A DNA stretch of 64,000 bases, from the NCBI RefSeq assembly GCF_017592545.1, contig NZ_JAGFOA010000001.1, positions 124,001 to 188,000 on the forward strand, given 5' to 3'. Source of the DNA: Microbacterium stercoris. Its GTDB lineage: Bacteria; Actinomycetota; Actinomycetes; Actinomycetales; Microbacteriaceae. A program made the translations under genes and the position numbers. Every line of letters starts with the position of its first letter. Positions within the stretch are counted from its first letter, which is position 1. Below the pieces are notes generated by a model. The model was not told the origin of the DNA, made no database searches, and saw only the letters and a program-made list of their open reading frames with translations. Positions 15,178-22,650 of the stretch are shown piece after piece.

Positions 15178-17145
15178 ATGACTGACGCACGTGCGCGATC
15201 CGGTATCGCGATCGAGGAACTGAGCGACACGATCCGTCCGCAGGACGACCTCTTCCGTCACGTGAACGGATCCTGGATCGATCGCACCGAGATCCCCGGA
15301 GACAAGGCCCGCTGGGGCTCGTTCCACCTGCTGGCCGAGCAGGCCGAGAAGCACGTGCACGAGATCATCGAGGATTCGCAGCAGGCCGAGGCGGGCACCG
15401 ACGCCCGCAAGGTCGGCGACGTCTACGCATCGTTTATGGACGAGGAGCGCATCGCCGAGCTCGGCGCGGCGCCGCTGGCCGAGCCGCTCGCGGCCGCCGA
15501 CGCGGTGGTCGACATCGCGTCCTTCCTCAGTACGGTCGGCGCACTCGACCGTCAGGGGGTCTCGAACGTCATCGGCGTGTTCGTCGAGCCCGATCCGGGC
15601 GACCCCACCCGCTACGTGCCGTTCCTCGTGCAGGCCGGCCTGTCGCTGCCCGACGAGAGCTACTACCGTCTCGACAACTTCGAGGGCACACGGGCGAAGT
15701 TCCGCGAGCACGTCGAGAAGATGCTCTCGCTCGCGGGCATCGCGGATGCCGCGGCTCAGGCCGACCGGATCGTCGCGCTCGAGACCGAGATCGCCTCGCA
15801 CCACTGGGACAACGTCCGCAGCCGCGATGCCGTCGCCACCTACAACCTCAAGACGTGGAACGAGATCGAGCAGCTCACCGGGCTCGACCTCACGCCGTGG
15901 CTGGAGGGCACGGCGCCGGGCAACCCGCAGGCGTTCGCCGAGGTCGTGGCCTATCAGCCGTCGTTCCTCGAGGGCCTCGGCACGCTGCTCACCGACGAGC
16001 GCATCGACGACTGGAAGGCGTGGCTGCGCTTCAAGATCGTGCGCGCGGCGGCCCCGTACCTCACCGACGAGTTCGTGAACGAGAACTTCGCGTTCAACGG
16101 CACCGAGCTCACGGGCGTGCCCGAGATCCGCGAGCGCTGGAAGCGCGGCGTCTCGCTCACCGAGGGCGCGCTGGGCGAGGCCGTCGGCAAGGTCTACGTC
16201 GAGCGCCACTTCCCGCCGGCCGCCAAGGCCGCCATGGACGAGCTCGTCGCCAACCTCATCGAGGCCTACCGCCAGAGCATCACGCAGCTCGAGTGGATGG
16301 GCGCCGAGACCCGCGAACGCGCGCTGAAGAAGCTCGACTCCTTCGTGCCGAAGATCGGCTACCCGGCGAAGTGGAAGGACTACTCGGCGCTCGAGATCGA
16401 TCCGGCCGACCTGCTCGGCAACGTGCGCCGCGCAAGCGCCTTTGAGCACGACCGTCAGATCGGCAAGGTGGGCAAGCCCATCGACCGCGACGAGTGGTTC
16501 ATGACCCCGCAGACGGTCAACGCGTACTACAACCCGCTGATGAACGAGATCGTGTTCCCCGCGGCGATCCTGCAGTACCCGTTCTTCGACGCCGACCGCG
16601 ACGACGCCGCGAACTACGGCGGGATCGGCGCCGTGATCGGTCACGAGATCGGCCACGGCTTCGACGACCAGGGCTCGCGCTACGACGACAAGGGCGCGCT
16701 CAACGACTGGTGGACCGAAGACGACCGCGCCGCCTTCGAGCAGCGCACCAAGGCGCTGATCGCGCAGTACGACGCGCTCACCCCCGTCGGGCTCGACGAG
16801 TCGCACAAGGTCAACGGCGCCCTCACCATCGGCGAGAACATCGGCGACCTGGGCGGTCTCGGCATCGCGATCAAGGCCTACGAGCTGTCGCTCGGCGGCG
16901 CGGATGCCCCGGTCATCGACGACTTCACCGGCATCCAGCGCGTGTTCCTGTCGTGGGCGCAGGCATGGCAGCAGAAGGGCCGCGAGGCCGAGACCATCCG
17001 CCTCCTCACGATCGACCCGCACTCGCCCAACGAGTTCCGCTGCAACCAGATCGTGCGCAACATCGACGCGTTCTACGACGCGTTCGGCGTCACCGAGGCG
17101 GACGCCCTCTGGCTGCCGCAGGAGGAGCGCGTCACCATCTGGTGA
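15178..17145 (+). CDS. M13-family (neprilysin-like) zinc endopeptidase
   Basis: 655-aa oligopeptidase. N-terminal alpha domain with the family opener IRPQDDLFRHVNGSWID, then the catalytic domain with NAYYNPLMNEIVFPAAILQ, zinc motif HEIGH (residues 489-493), third ligand Glu in ENIGD (553-557), and the C-terminal CNQIVRNIDAFYDAFGV signature. There is no signal peptide or membrane anchor, so it probably acts in the cytoplasm on peptides, or leaves by a non-classical route as proposed for mycobacterial Zmp1. The frame is open well upstream, but the -10 element 7 nt before 15178 fixes the start. Confidence 0.95.
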   Translation: MTDARARSGIAIEELSDTIRPQDDLFRHVNGSWIDRTEIPGDKARWGSFHLLAEQAEKHVHEIIEDSQQAEAGTDARKVGDVYASFMDEERIAELGAAPLAEPLAAADAVVDIASFLSTVGALDRQGVSNVIGVFVEPDPGDPTRYVPFLVQAGLSLPDESYYRLDNFEGTRAKFREHVEKMLSLAGIADAAAQADRIVALETEIASHHWDNVRSRDAVATYNLKTWNEIEQLTGLDLTPWLEGTAPGNPQAFAEVVAYQPSFLEGLGTLLTDERIDDWKAWLRFKIVRAAAPYLTDEFVNENFAFNGTELTGVPEIRERWKRGVSLTEGALGEAVGKVYVERHFPPAAKAAMDELVANLIEAYRQSITQLEWMGAETRERALKKLDSFVPKIGYPAKWKDYSALEIDPADLLGNVRRASAFEHDRQIGKVGKPIDRDEWFMTPQTVNAYYNPLMNEIVFPAAILQYPFFDADRDDAANYGGIGAVIGHEIGHGFDDQGSRYDDKGALNDWWTEDDRAAFEQRTKALIAQYDALTPVGLDESHKVNGALTIGENIGDLGGLGIAIKAYELSLGGADAPVIDDFTGIQRVFLSWAQAWQQKGREAETIRLLTIDPHSPNEFRCNQIVRNIDAFYDAFGVTEADALWLPQEERVTIW

Positions 17146-17164
17146 GGCTCATCGCGCGGTGAGA

Positions 17165-17198
17165 CGCCCCGGACCTCTGACGGAGGTTCGGGGCGTTT
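17165..17198 (+). terminator. Rho-independent terminator of the M13 gene
   Basis: 13-bp stem CGCCCCGGACCTC / GAGGTTCGGGGCG with one G-T wobble, 5-nt loop, then TTT. Confidence 0.8.
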
Positions 17199-17374
17199 CC
17201 ACTCCTCGCTGGCGCTCGTCGGTCAACGAGCAGCCGGGCTGGCGGGATCGGCGCGGGTCAACGAGCGGGCAGGCGGGGCGCAGGCGGGGCGGGCGCGGGG
17301 GCGCGCGTCGGTCAACGACCGCGGGGCGCGCGGGCGGGGGAAGCGCGGGGAGCGCGGGCCGGGATCGGCGCGGG
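17199..17374. repeat. Low-complexity GC-rich spacer
   Basis: No gene. It contains a direct repeat (CGGGATCGGCGCGGGTCA near 17241 and 17361) and several GGTCAACGA units resembling the interspersed element arms. Confidence 0.45.
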
Positions 17375-17968
17375 TCAGGCCGCGAGCAGGCGCCGGATCC
17401 CGCGCACCGATACGGCACGGAAGCCGGCGTCGCGGAGGTGCGCCAGGATCTCGCCCTCCCGACGCGCGAGCAAGAAGCCGCGCCGGATGAGGAACGGCAC
17501 GGGCTTGCGCTTCTCGCGCACGTCACGCACGAACCGCAGCACGGCGGTCAGCAGGCGCGGTCGCCTGACGCACACGGCGTCTTCGAGGATCCCGGCCGTG
17601 CGCGCGGCCTCGGCCACTTCCGCCACGAACACGCCCTCCGCGACGAAGCGCGTCGCCCCGCGCAGCTCGAGCATGCGCGTTCCGTCGGGTCCGTTCGCCG
17701 AGATCGAGTAGTTCGGCACCTCGGTGCGGCCCGTGCGCGCCAGCTGCTCGAGCGCGGCGCACGCCTGGTCGAGGTGCCACGAGCCGGGGTGATCCCAGTC
17801 GACCTCGCCGTGCGGCAGGCGGGGGAGCGCCGGATCATCGCCCGAGCGGTAGAAGTCGTCGAGCCGCAGCAGCGGCAGCCCGGAGTGCTCCGCCAGCCGC
17901 GACTTCCCGGATCCGCTCGCCCCTCCGATGAGGATCACGCGGGCGAGGGGCGCGGGTTCGTGCGGCAT
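17375..17968 (-). CDS. Uridine kinase-like P-loop NTPase
   Basis: 197 aa: Walker A LIGGASGSGKSRLAE (about 13-27), acceptor segment LLRLDDFYRSGDDPALPRLPHGEVDWDHPGSW (about 33-64), VAEGVFVAEVAEAA as Walker B-like strand, basic lid VRDVREKRKPVPFLIRRG. The DDFY motif and length fit the uridine kinase group of actinobacteria; the true substrate is unknown. Minus-strand CAGAAT (17975-17980) is 6 nt before ATG 17968, a weaker leaderless -10. It is divergent from the GH95 gene, with the 69-bp palindrome between them. Confidence 0.82.
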   Translation of the reverse strand: MPHEPAPLARVILIGGASGSGKSRLAEHSGLPLLRLDDFYRSGDDPALPRLPHGEVDWDHPGSWHLDQACAALEQLARTGRTEVPNYSISANGPDGTRMLELRGATRFVAEGVFVAEVAEAARTAGILEDAVCVRRPRLLTAVLRFVRDVREKRKPVPFLIRRGFLLARREGEILAHLRDAGFRAVSVRGIRRLLAA

Positions 17969-18003
17969 CCCTCGATTCTGCCGTGGTCATCCTGCGTTCT
18001 CGC

Positions 18004-18072
18004 CGTTGACTAGTCCTGCGCGGCCTTACTGGTCCAGGCGGGACCAGTAGTCCCGCGAAGGACTAGTCAACG
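18004..18072. repeat. 69-bp near-perfect palindrome in a divergent promoter region
   Basis: Nested arms: CGTTGACTAGTCCT (18004-18017) with AGGACTAGTCAACG (18059-18072), CGCGG (18019-18023) with CCGCG (18053-18057), TACTGGTCC (18027-18035) with GGACCAGTA (18041-18049), loop AGGCG. Fully 28 of 32 arm positions pair. Each outer arm contains the 8-bp palindrome GACTAGTC. It could be a multi-site operator for the divergent kinase and GH95 genes or a cruciform/hairpin. Confidence 0.8.
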
Positions 18073-18089
18073 CCGCACGCCGGGCCGCG

Positions 18090-18099
18090 GAAGCGCTTC
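18090..18099. promoter_or_regulatory. LacI-type operator upstream of GH95
   Basis: GAAGCGCTTC, a perfect 10-bp palindrome with the AAGCGCTT core of many LacI-family operators, centred about 22 bp upstream of the -10 candidate. The same half-site GAAGCG/CGCTTC occurs in the operator at 20496-20521. Confidence 0.55.
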
Positions 18100-18113
18100 G
18101 CCTCCGATCGCAC

Positions 18114-18119
18114 TACGGT
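18114..18119 (+). promoter_or_regulatory. Leaderless -10 element of the GH95 gene
   Basis: TACGGT, 8 nt before GTG 18128. Confidence 0.5.
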
Positions 18120-18127
18120 GGTGCACC

Positions 18128-20422
18128 GTGAGCAACGACGCCCAGACCATCCGGCTCGACCGACCCGCCGAGCACTTCCAGGAGACCCTGCTGCTGGGCA
18201 ACGGATCCCTCGGGGCCGCCCTGCACGGACGACCCGGAGTCGATTGGGTCGACCTCAACCTCGACACCCTGTGGTCGGGCGGCCCGCGCGGCCCGCGCGC
18301 GCCGAAGGCGCGGCCGATCGCCGAGCTGCGCGCCGCGATCGCCGCGGGCGACCACGCCGCGGCCGACCGTCTCGCGCGCGAGCTGCAGGAGGAGGAGTGG
18401 ACCCAGTCGTACCAGCCCCTCGGCCGCCTGGCGTTCCGCTGGGGCGCCGACGACGACGCGCTCGCACACCGCGCGCTCGACCTGTCGCGTGCCCGCGTCG
18501 AGACCCGCGCGAGCGATGGATCCGGCTTCGACGCGTTCGTCTCGCATCCGGATCGGGTGCTCGTCATCGAGATGGACCACCGCCCCGAGGCGCCCGCGTT
18601 CACCTCCCCGCACCCGGCGACCGTGGAGGTGTCGACCGACGGCGAGACGCGGTGGCTCGTCGCCACCGGCCGCGTGCCCGCCTTCGTGGCGCCCGAGTAC
18701 GTGGGCGACCATCCGGATCCGGTCGTGTACGCCGACGACGCCCCCGACGCCGACGGCACGGTCGCTGCGGGCATGGGCTTCGCGCTCGTCGCGGTGGTCG
18801 AGCCGACCGACCGCGGCTCGCGGCTGATCGCCGCCGCCGTCGACGGCTTCCGCGGCTGGGATCAGCGTCCCAGCGCCGAGCTGACGCACCTCGCCGACCG
18901 CGCCCGCACGATCGTCGAGGCCGCACGCGTGCAGTCCGGCCTCGCGGCCCGCCACGAGGCCGATCACCGCGCACTGTTCGACCGCGTGCGCCTGCATCTG
19001 CCGCAGGGCGAGGACGCGCAGCGCTACTTCGACTTCGGCCGCTACCTGCTGATCGCCTCGTCGCGGCCGGGCACGCAGGCCGCGAACCTGCAGGGCATCT
19101 GGAACGACGAGGTGCGCCCCGGCTGGTCGTCGAACTACACCACGAACATCAACGCGACCATGAACTACTGGGGCGCGGAGGTGGCCGCCCTCAGCGAGCT
19201 GCACGACCCGCTCTTCGCGCTCGTCCACGACCTCGTCGAGGCCGGACGCACCACCGCGCGCGACCTGTACGGCGCCGGCGGCGCGGTGACGCATCACAAC
19301 ACCGATCTGTGGCGTTTCACCGACGTCGTCAACGGCGATCCGCAGTGGAGCACCTGGTCGAGCGGCCTCACGTGGCTCGCCGCACACCTCGACCTGCGCC
19401 TCGACACCGCGCCCGACGACGGCTTCGCCCGCGAGGTCGCGCTGCCGATCTCGCGGGAGGTCGCCGCCTTCGCCCTGGATCAGCTGCACAACGGCCGCAT
19501 CTCCCCGTCGTCCTCGCCGGAGCACCGCTTCCACGCCCCGACCGAACAGGATCCGGACGCCACGGGTGCCGTCACCGACGGATCCACCCTCGACCAGGAG
19601 CTCGCGTACGAGGCGCTGGCGCGGCTGATCCGGCTCTCGGATCAGCTCGATGCGCACGATGAGGTCACGGCGCGCTCCCGCGCGGAGATCGGCCGGATCC
19701 GTCTGCCGCACGTCACCGACGACGGCCTGCTCGCCGAGTGGGCACGCGACCTGACCGGCACCGAGCCCGGTCACCGGCACCTCTCCCACCTGTATGGCGT
19801 GTTCCCGGGGGCGCGCATCACCGAGACGCGCGCACCGCGGGAGTATGCCGCGGCACGGGCGGCGCTGCGCTCGCGGCTCGAGAACGGCAGCGGCTACACG
19901 GGCTGGAGCCAGGCGTGGGTGCTGTGCCTGGCCGCCCGGTTCCGCGACGCCGCGCTCGCGGCGGAGGCACTCGACAAGCTCGTGCACTCGCTGAGCTCCG
20001 TTTCGCTGCTCGACCTGCACCCGGCCGGATGGCGGCCCAGCGGGTCGCTCTTCCAGATCGACGGCAACCTCGGCGCGGTCGCCGGCGTGGCCGAGCTGCT
20101 CGTGCAGAGCCACGACGACGCCATCGCCCTGCTCCCGGCGCTGCCCGGGACATGGACGGAGGGCGAGGTCGCGGGTCTCCGCGCGCGCGGGGGGCACGTC
20201 GTCGACGTCGCGTGGTCGGATGGCCGTCTCGGCTGGGCGCAGCTGCGCTCGCCCGCGGGTGCGCGGGTGGTGCTCGAGGTCGACGCCGCGACGCCGGTGA
20301 CGGTGTGGGACCCCGAGGGGGGAGAAATGCCCACCACCTCGGTTGCGGCGGCGATCGAGGGACGGCTGCGGATCGCGTGGGCTGCGCCCGCCGGAGGGGT
20401 CTCTCGCATCACCGCGATGTGA
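18128..20422 (+). CDS. Glycoside hydrolase family 95 (alpha-L-fucosidase type)
   Basis: 764 aa: N-terminal beta-sandwich (LPLGNG-type opening ETLLLGNGSLGAALHGRPG and LDTLWSGGP), linker, (alpha/alpha)6 barrel and C-terminal beta domain. GH95 hallmarks: NLQGIWND (from residue 320), the NINATMNYW segment with N340 and N342 matching the catalytic-base-activating Asn pair, and GSTLDQELAYE with E495 as likely general acid. Known members invert alpha-1,2-fucosyl linkages or hydrolyse related alpha-L-galactosyl ends. No signal peptide, so it acts inside the cell, which fits import of oligosaccharides by the ABC system 200 bp downstream. GTG start follows the TACGGT element. Confidence 0.92.
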   Translation: MSNDAQTIRLDRPAEHFQETLLLGNGSLGAALHGRPGVDWVDLNLDTLWSGGPRGPRAPKARPIAELRAAIAAGDHAAADRLARELQEEEWTQSYQPLGRLAFRWGADDDALAHRALDLSRARVETRASDGSGFDAFVSHPDRVLVIEMDHRPEAPAFTSPHPATVEVSTDGETRWLVATGRVPAFVAPEYVGDHPDPVVYADDAPDADGTVAAGMGFALVAVVEPTDRGSRLIAAAVDGFRGWDQRPSAELTHLADRARTIVEAARVQSGLAARHEADHRALFDRVRLHLPQGEDAQRYFDFGRYLLIASSRPGTQAANLQGIWNDEVRPGWSSNYTTNINATMNYWGAEVAALSELHDPLFALVHDLVEAGRTTARDLYGAGGAVTHHNTDLWRFTDVVNGDPQWSTWSSGLTWLAAHLDLRLDTAPDDGFAREVALPISREVAAFALDQLHNGRISPSSSPEHRFHAPTEQDPDATGAVTDGSTLDQELAYEALARLIRLSDQLDAHDEVTARSRAEIGRIRLPHVTDDGLLAEWARDLTGTEPGHRHLSHLYGVFPGARITETRAPREYAAARAALRSRLENGSGYTGWSQAWVLCLAARFRDAALAAEALDKLVHSLSSVSLLDLHPAGWRPSGSLFQIDGNLGAVAGVAELLVQSHDDAIALLPALPGTWTEGEVAGLRARGGHVVDVAWSDGRLGWAQLRSPAGARVVLEVDAATPVTVWDPEGGEMPTTSVAAAIEGRLRIAWAAPAGGVSRITAM

Positions 20423-20465
20423 GTCGCACGCGAAATAACGGATTCGTCTCGCGCTCGGGCGCGTG

Positions 20466-20494
20466 TTGACGAATCATCCGATCTTCGCTTACAT
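20466..20494 (+). promoter_or_regulatory. Promoter of the LplBCA-type importer operon
   Basis: TTGACG (20466-20471), 17-nt spacer, TTACAT (20489-20494): a good sigma-70-type promoter. The operator starts 2 nt after the -10, so repression by blocking transcription start is likely. Confidence 0.75.
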
Positions 20495-20495
20495 T

Positions 20496-20521
20496 CGTCG
20501 AAGCGGTTCGACGCTTCGACG
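20496..20521. promoter_or_regulatory. Operator at the importer promoter
   Basis: Perfect inverted repeat CGTCGAAGCG / CGCTTCGACG around GTTCGA. It includes GAAGCGGTTC, which fits the LacI-family pattern GAANCGNTTC. It overlaps the expected transcription start; no regulator gene is in the window. Confidence 0.75.
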
Positions 20522-20571
20522 GGCTACCCGGTCCCGACAGCGACGCAACCGGTCAGTCACGAGGGAGTGAG

Positions 20572-20631
20572 ATGATCCGGCATTCCGATGCCCGCGGGGC
20601 ACACGGTCACACGAAGGCGGCTGTCGCGTGA
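20572..20631 (+). CDS. 19-codon upstream ORF coupled to the permease gene
   Basis: ATG 20572 is preceded by GAGGGAG (20561-20567) and encodes a His-rich 19-residue peptide (MIRHSDARGAHGHTKAAVA). Its TGA overlaps the permease GTG as GTGA. The permease itself has no good ribosome site, so the uORF probably delivers ribosomes to it; a regulatory leader-peptide role is possible but unproven. Confidence 0.5.
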   Translation: MIRHSDARGAHGHTKAAVA

Positions 20632-21632
20632 CGAATCAGGCGGTTCTCCAGGCCGTCTCCGTGTCGGAGGCCGCCCCCGAGCAGACGCACCAGCCGAAGC
20701 AGCGCCAGCGCCGCGCGCAGGGCCGCCGCCCCGGCCGCAAGTCGTTCGGACTCTTCCTCTGCATCGCGCCGTTTATGGTGCTGATCTTCCTGTTCTCGTA
20801 CTTCCCGCTATACGGCTGGATCTACGCGCTCTACGACTACAAGCCGGCGCTGGGCCTCGCGGGCTCGGAGTTCGTGGGCCTGCAGTGGTTCCAGCTCATG
20901 GTCAACTCGCCGACGCAGGTCGCCGTGCTCGGCCAGGTGCTGACCAACACCCTGGCGATGAGCTTCCTCGGCATCGCGACGTCGATCCTCCCCGTCGCCT
21001 TCGCGATCTTCCTCAACGAGATCAAGACGCCCTGGTTCCGCAGCACCGTGCAGACGCTCACGACGATGCCCAACTTCATCTCGTGGGTGCTCGTCTACAT
21101 GATCGCCTTCTCGCTCTTCTCGAGCACGGGGCTCGTGAACGACGTGCTCATCGACTCCGGGCTCATCACCGCGCCGATGAAGATGCTCGACTCCGGCGGC
21201 GAGCAGGTCTGGATCACCATGACCCTCTGGAGCCTGTGGAAGGGCCTCGGATGGGGCGCCATCATCTACCTCGCCGCGATCGCCGGCATCGATCCGTCGC
21301 TGTACGAATCGGCCAAGCTCGACGGCGCCAACCGCTTCCAGACCATGTGGCACATCACCGTGCCGCAGCTCATGCCGACCTACATCGTGCTGCTGATGCT
21401 CTCGATCGCGAACCTGCTCAACAACGGCATGGAGCAGTACTACGTGTTCCAGAACGCCTTCAACAAGGAGCACATCGAGGTGCTCGACCTGTACGTCTAC
21501 AACATCGGCCTCACCGGCAACAGCCTGTCGATGGCGACCGCGGTCGGCATGCTCAAGAGCCTGATCTCCGTGATCCTGCTGTTCACCGTCAACCTGATCG
21601 CCAAGCGCACGCGCGGCGCCTCGATCATCTGA
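20628..21632 (+). CDS. Oligosaccharide ABC transporter permease (LplB type)
   Basis: 334 aa; long basic N-terminus (KQRQRRAQGRRPGRKS), then LFLCIAPFMVLIFLFSYFPLYGW as helix 1, about six helices in total, and EAA loop at about residues 226-245 (YESAKLDGANRFQTMWHITVPQL). This is the LplB/YteP branch of CUT1 permeases, usually importing oligosaccharides from plant or host polysaccharides without their own ATPase gene. Start GTG is coupled to the uORF stop. Followed after 10 bp by the partner permease. Confidence 0.92.
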   Translation: MTNQAVLQAVSVSEAAPEQTHQPKQRQRRAQGRRPGRKSFGLFLCIAPFMVLIFLFSYFPLYGWIYALYDYKPALGLAGSEFVGLQWFQLMVNSPTQVAVLGQVLTNTLAMSFLGIATSILPVAFAIFLNEIKTPWFRSTVQTLTTMPNFISWVLVYMIAFSLFSSTGLVNDVLIDSGLITAPMKMLDSGGEQVWITMTLWSLWKGLGWGAIIYLAAIAGIDPSLYESAKLDGANRFQTMWHITVPQLMPTYIVLLMLSIANLLNNGMEQYYVFQNAFNKEHIEVLDLYVYNIGLTGNSLSMATAVGMLKSLISVILLFTVNLIAKRTRGASII

Positions 21633-21642
21633 GGGCCGGATC

Positions 21643-22599
21643 ATGACCGTCACCGAGACCCGCACGCTCGTCTCCCCGAAGGCGCCGCAGCGCCCGCGCC
21701 GCGAGAAGCAGAGCGCCGCCGACTGGGCGTTCCACATCTTCAACTGGACCGTCTTCGCCGTGCTCGCGCTGCTGTGCGCGTACCCCTTCTATTACCTGAT
21801 CATCAACTCGGTCAGCGCGAACGACGTCTCCGCCCTCGGCGACGTGCGCCTGTTCCCCGTGGGCTTCCACCTCGAGAACTACAGCGAGGTGTTCCAGCTC
21901 AAGGGCCTCACGAACGCCACGCTCGTGACGATCGCCCGCACCGTGCTCGGCACCGCCGGCACCGTGCTCGCATCCGCGTTCCTGGGCTTTATGTTCACCC
22001 AGGAGCGGATGTGGGGGCGCTCCTTCTGGTACCGCGCGACGGTCGTCACGATGTACTTCAGCGCGGGCCTCATCCCGGTGTTCATCATCATGAAGGCGCT
22101 GGGTCTGACCAACAACTTCTGGGTCTACGTGCTGCCGTTCATCGTGCAGCCGTTCAACATCATCCTGGTCAAGACGTACGTCGAGTCGATGCCGCGCTCG
22201 CTGCAGGAGGCCGCCGAGATGGACGGCGCGAACATCCTGCAGATCTTCTTCCGCGTGTACCTCGCGAACATGACGCCGATCCTCGCGACCATCGCCATCT
22301 TCTCGGCCGTGGCGCAGTGGAACATGTTCCAGGACACCCTGATCTACATCACGGATCAGAGCCTGTACACGCTGCAGTACCAGCTGTACATGTTCATCAA
22401 TCAAGCGTCATCCCTGGCGCAAGCCGCGCAGAACGCCGGCGGCAATCTCGGCCAGATCGCGGCCGAGGCGACCAAACAGACGGCGACATCCATCCGGATG
22501 ACGATCTCGGTCATCGTCGTGCTGCCGATCATCTTCATCTACCCGCTGTTCCAGCGGTTCTTCGTCAAGGGCATCATGCTCGGCGCCGTCAAGGGCTGA
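21643..22599 (+). CDS. Oligosaccharide ABC transporter permease (LplC/YtcP type)
   Basis: 318 aa, about six helices; NWTVFAVLALLCAYPFYYLIINSVS is the first, EAA loop at LQEAAEMDGANILQIFFRVYLANM. The region LAQAAQNAGGNLGQIAAEATKQTATSIRMT before the last helix is typical of this branch, in which the loop is long. It forms the channel with the preceding permease. The binding protein gene follows 51 bp downstream. Confidence 0.93.
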   Translation: MTVTETRTLVSPKAPQRPRREKQSAADWAFHIFNWTVFAVLALLCAYPFYYLIINSVSANDVSALGDVRLFPVGFHLENYSEVFQLKGLTNATLVTIARTVLGTAGTVLASAFLGFMFTQERMWGRSFWYRATVVTMYFSAGLIPVFIIMKALGLTNNFWVYVLPFIVQPFNIILVKTYVESMPRSLQEAAEMDGANILQIFFRVYLANMTPILATIAIFSAVAQWNMFQDTLIYITDQSLYTLQYQLYMFINQASSLAQAAQNAGGNLGQIAAEATKQTATSIRMTISVIVVLPIIFIYPLFQRFFVKGIMLGAVKG

Positions 22600-22650
22600 G
22601 CCGTCCCGGATCCCGCAGTCCCCCCACACCCGAAAGGCAAGAACGCAGCA

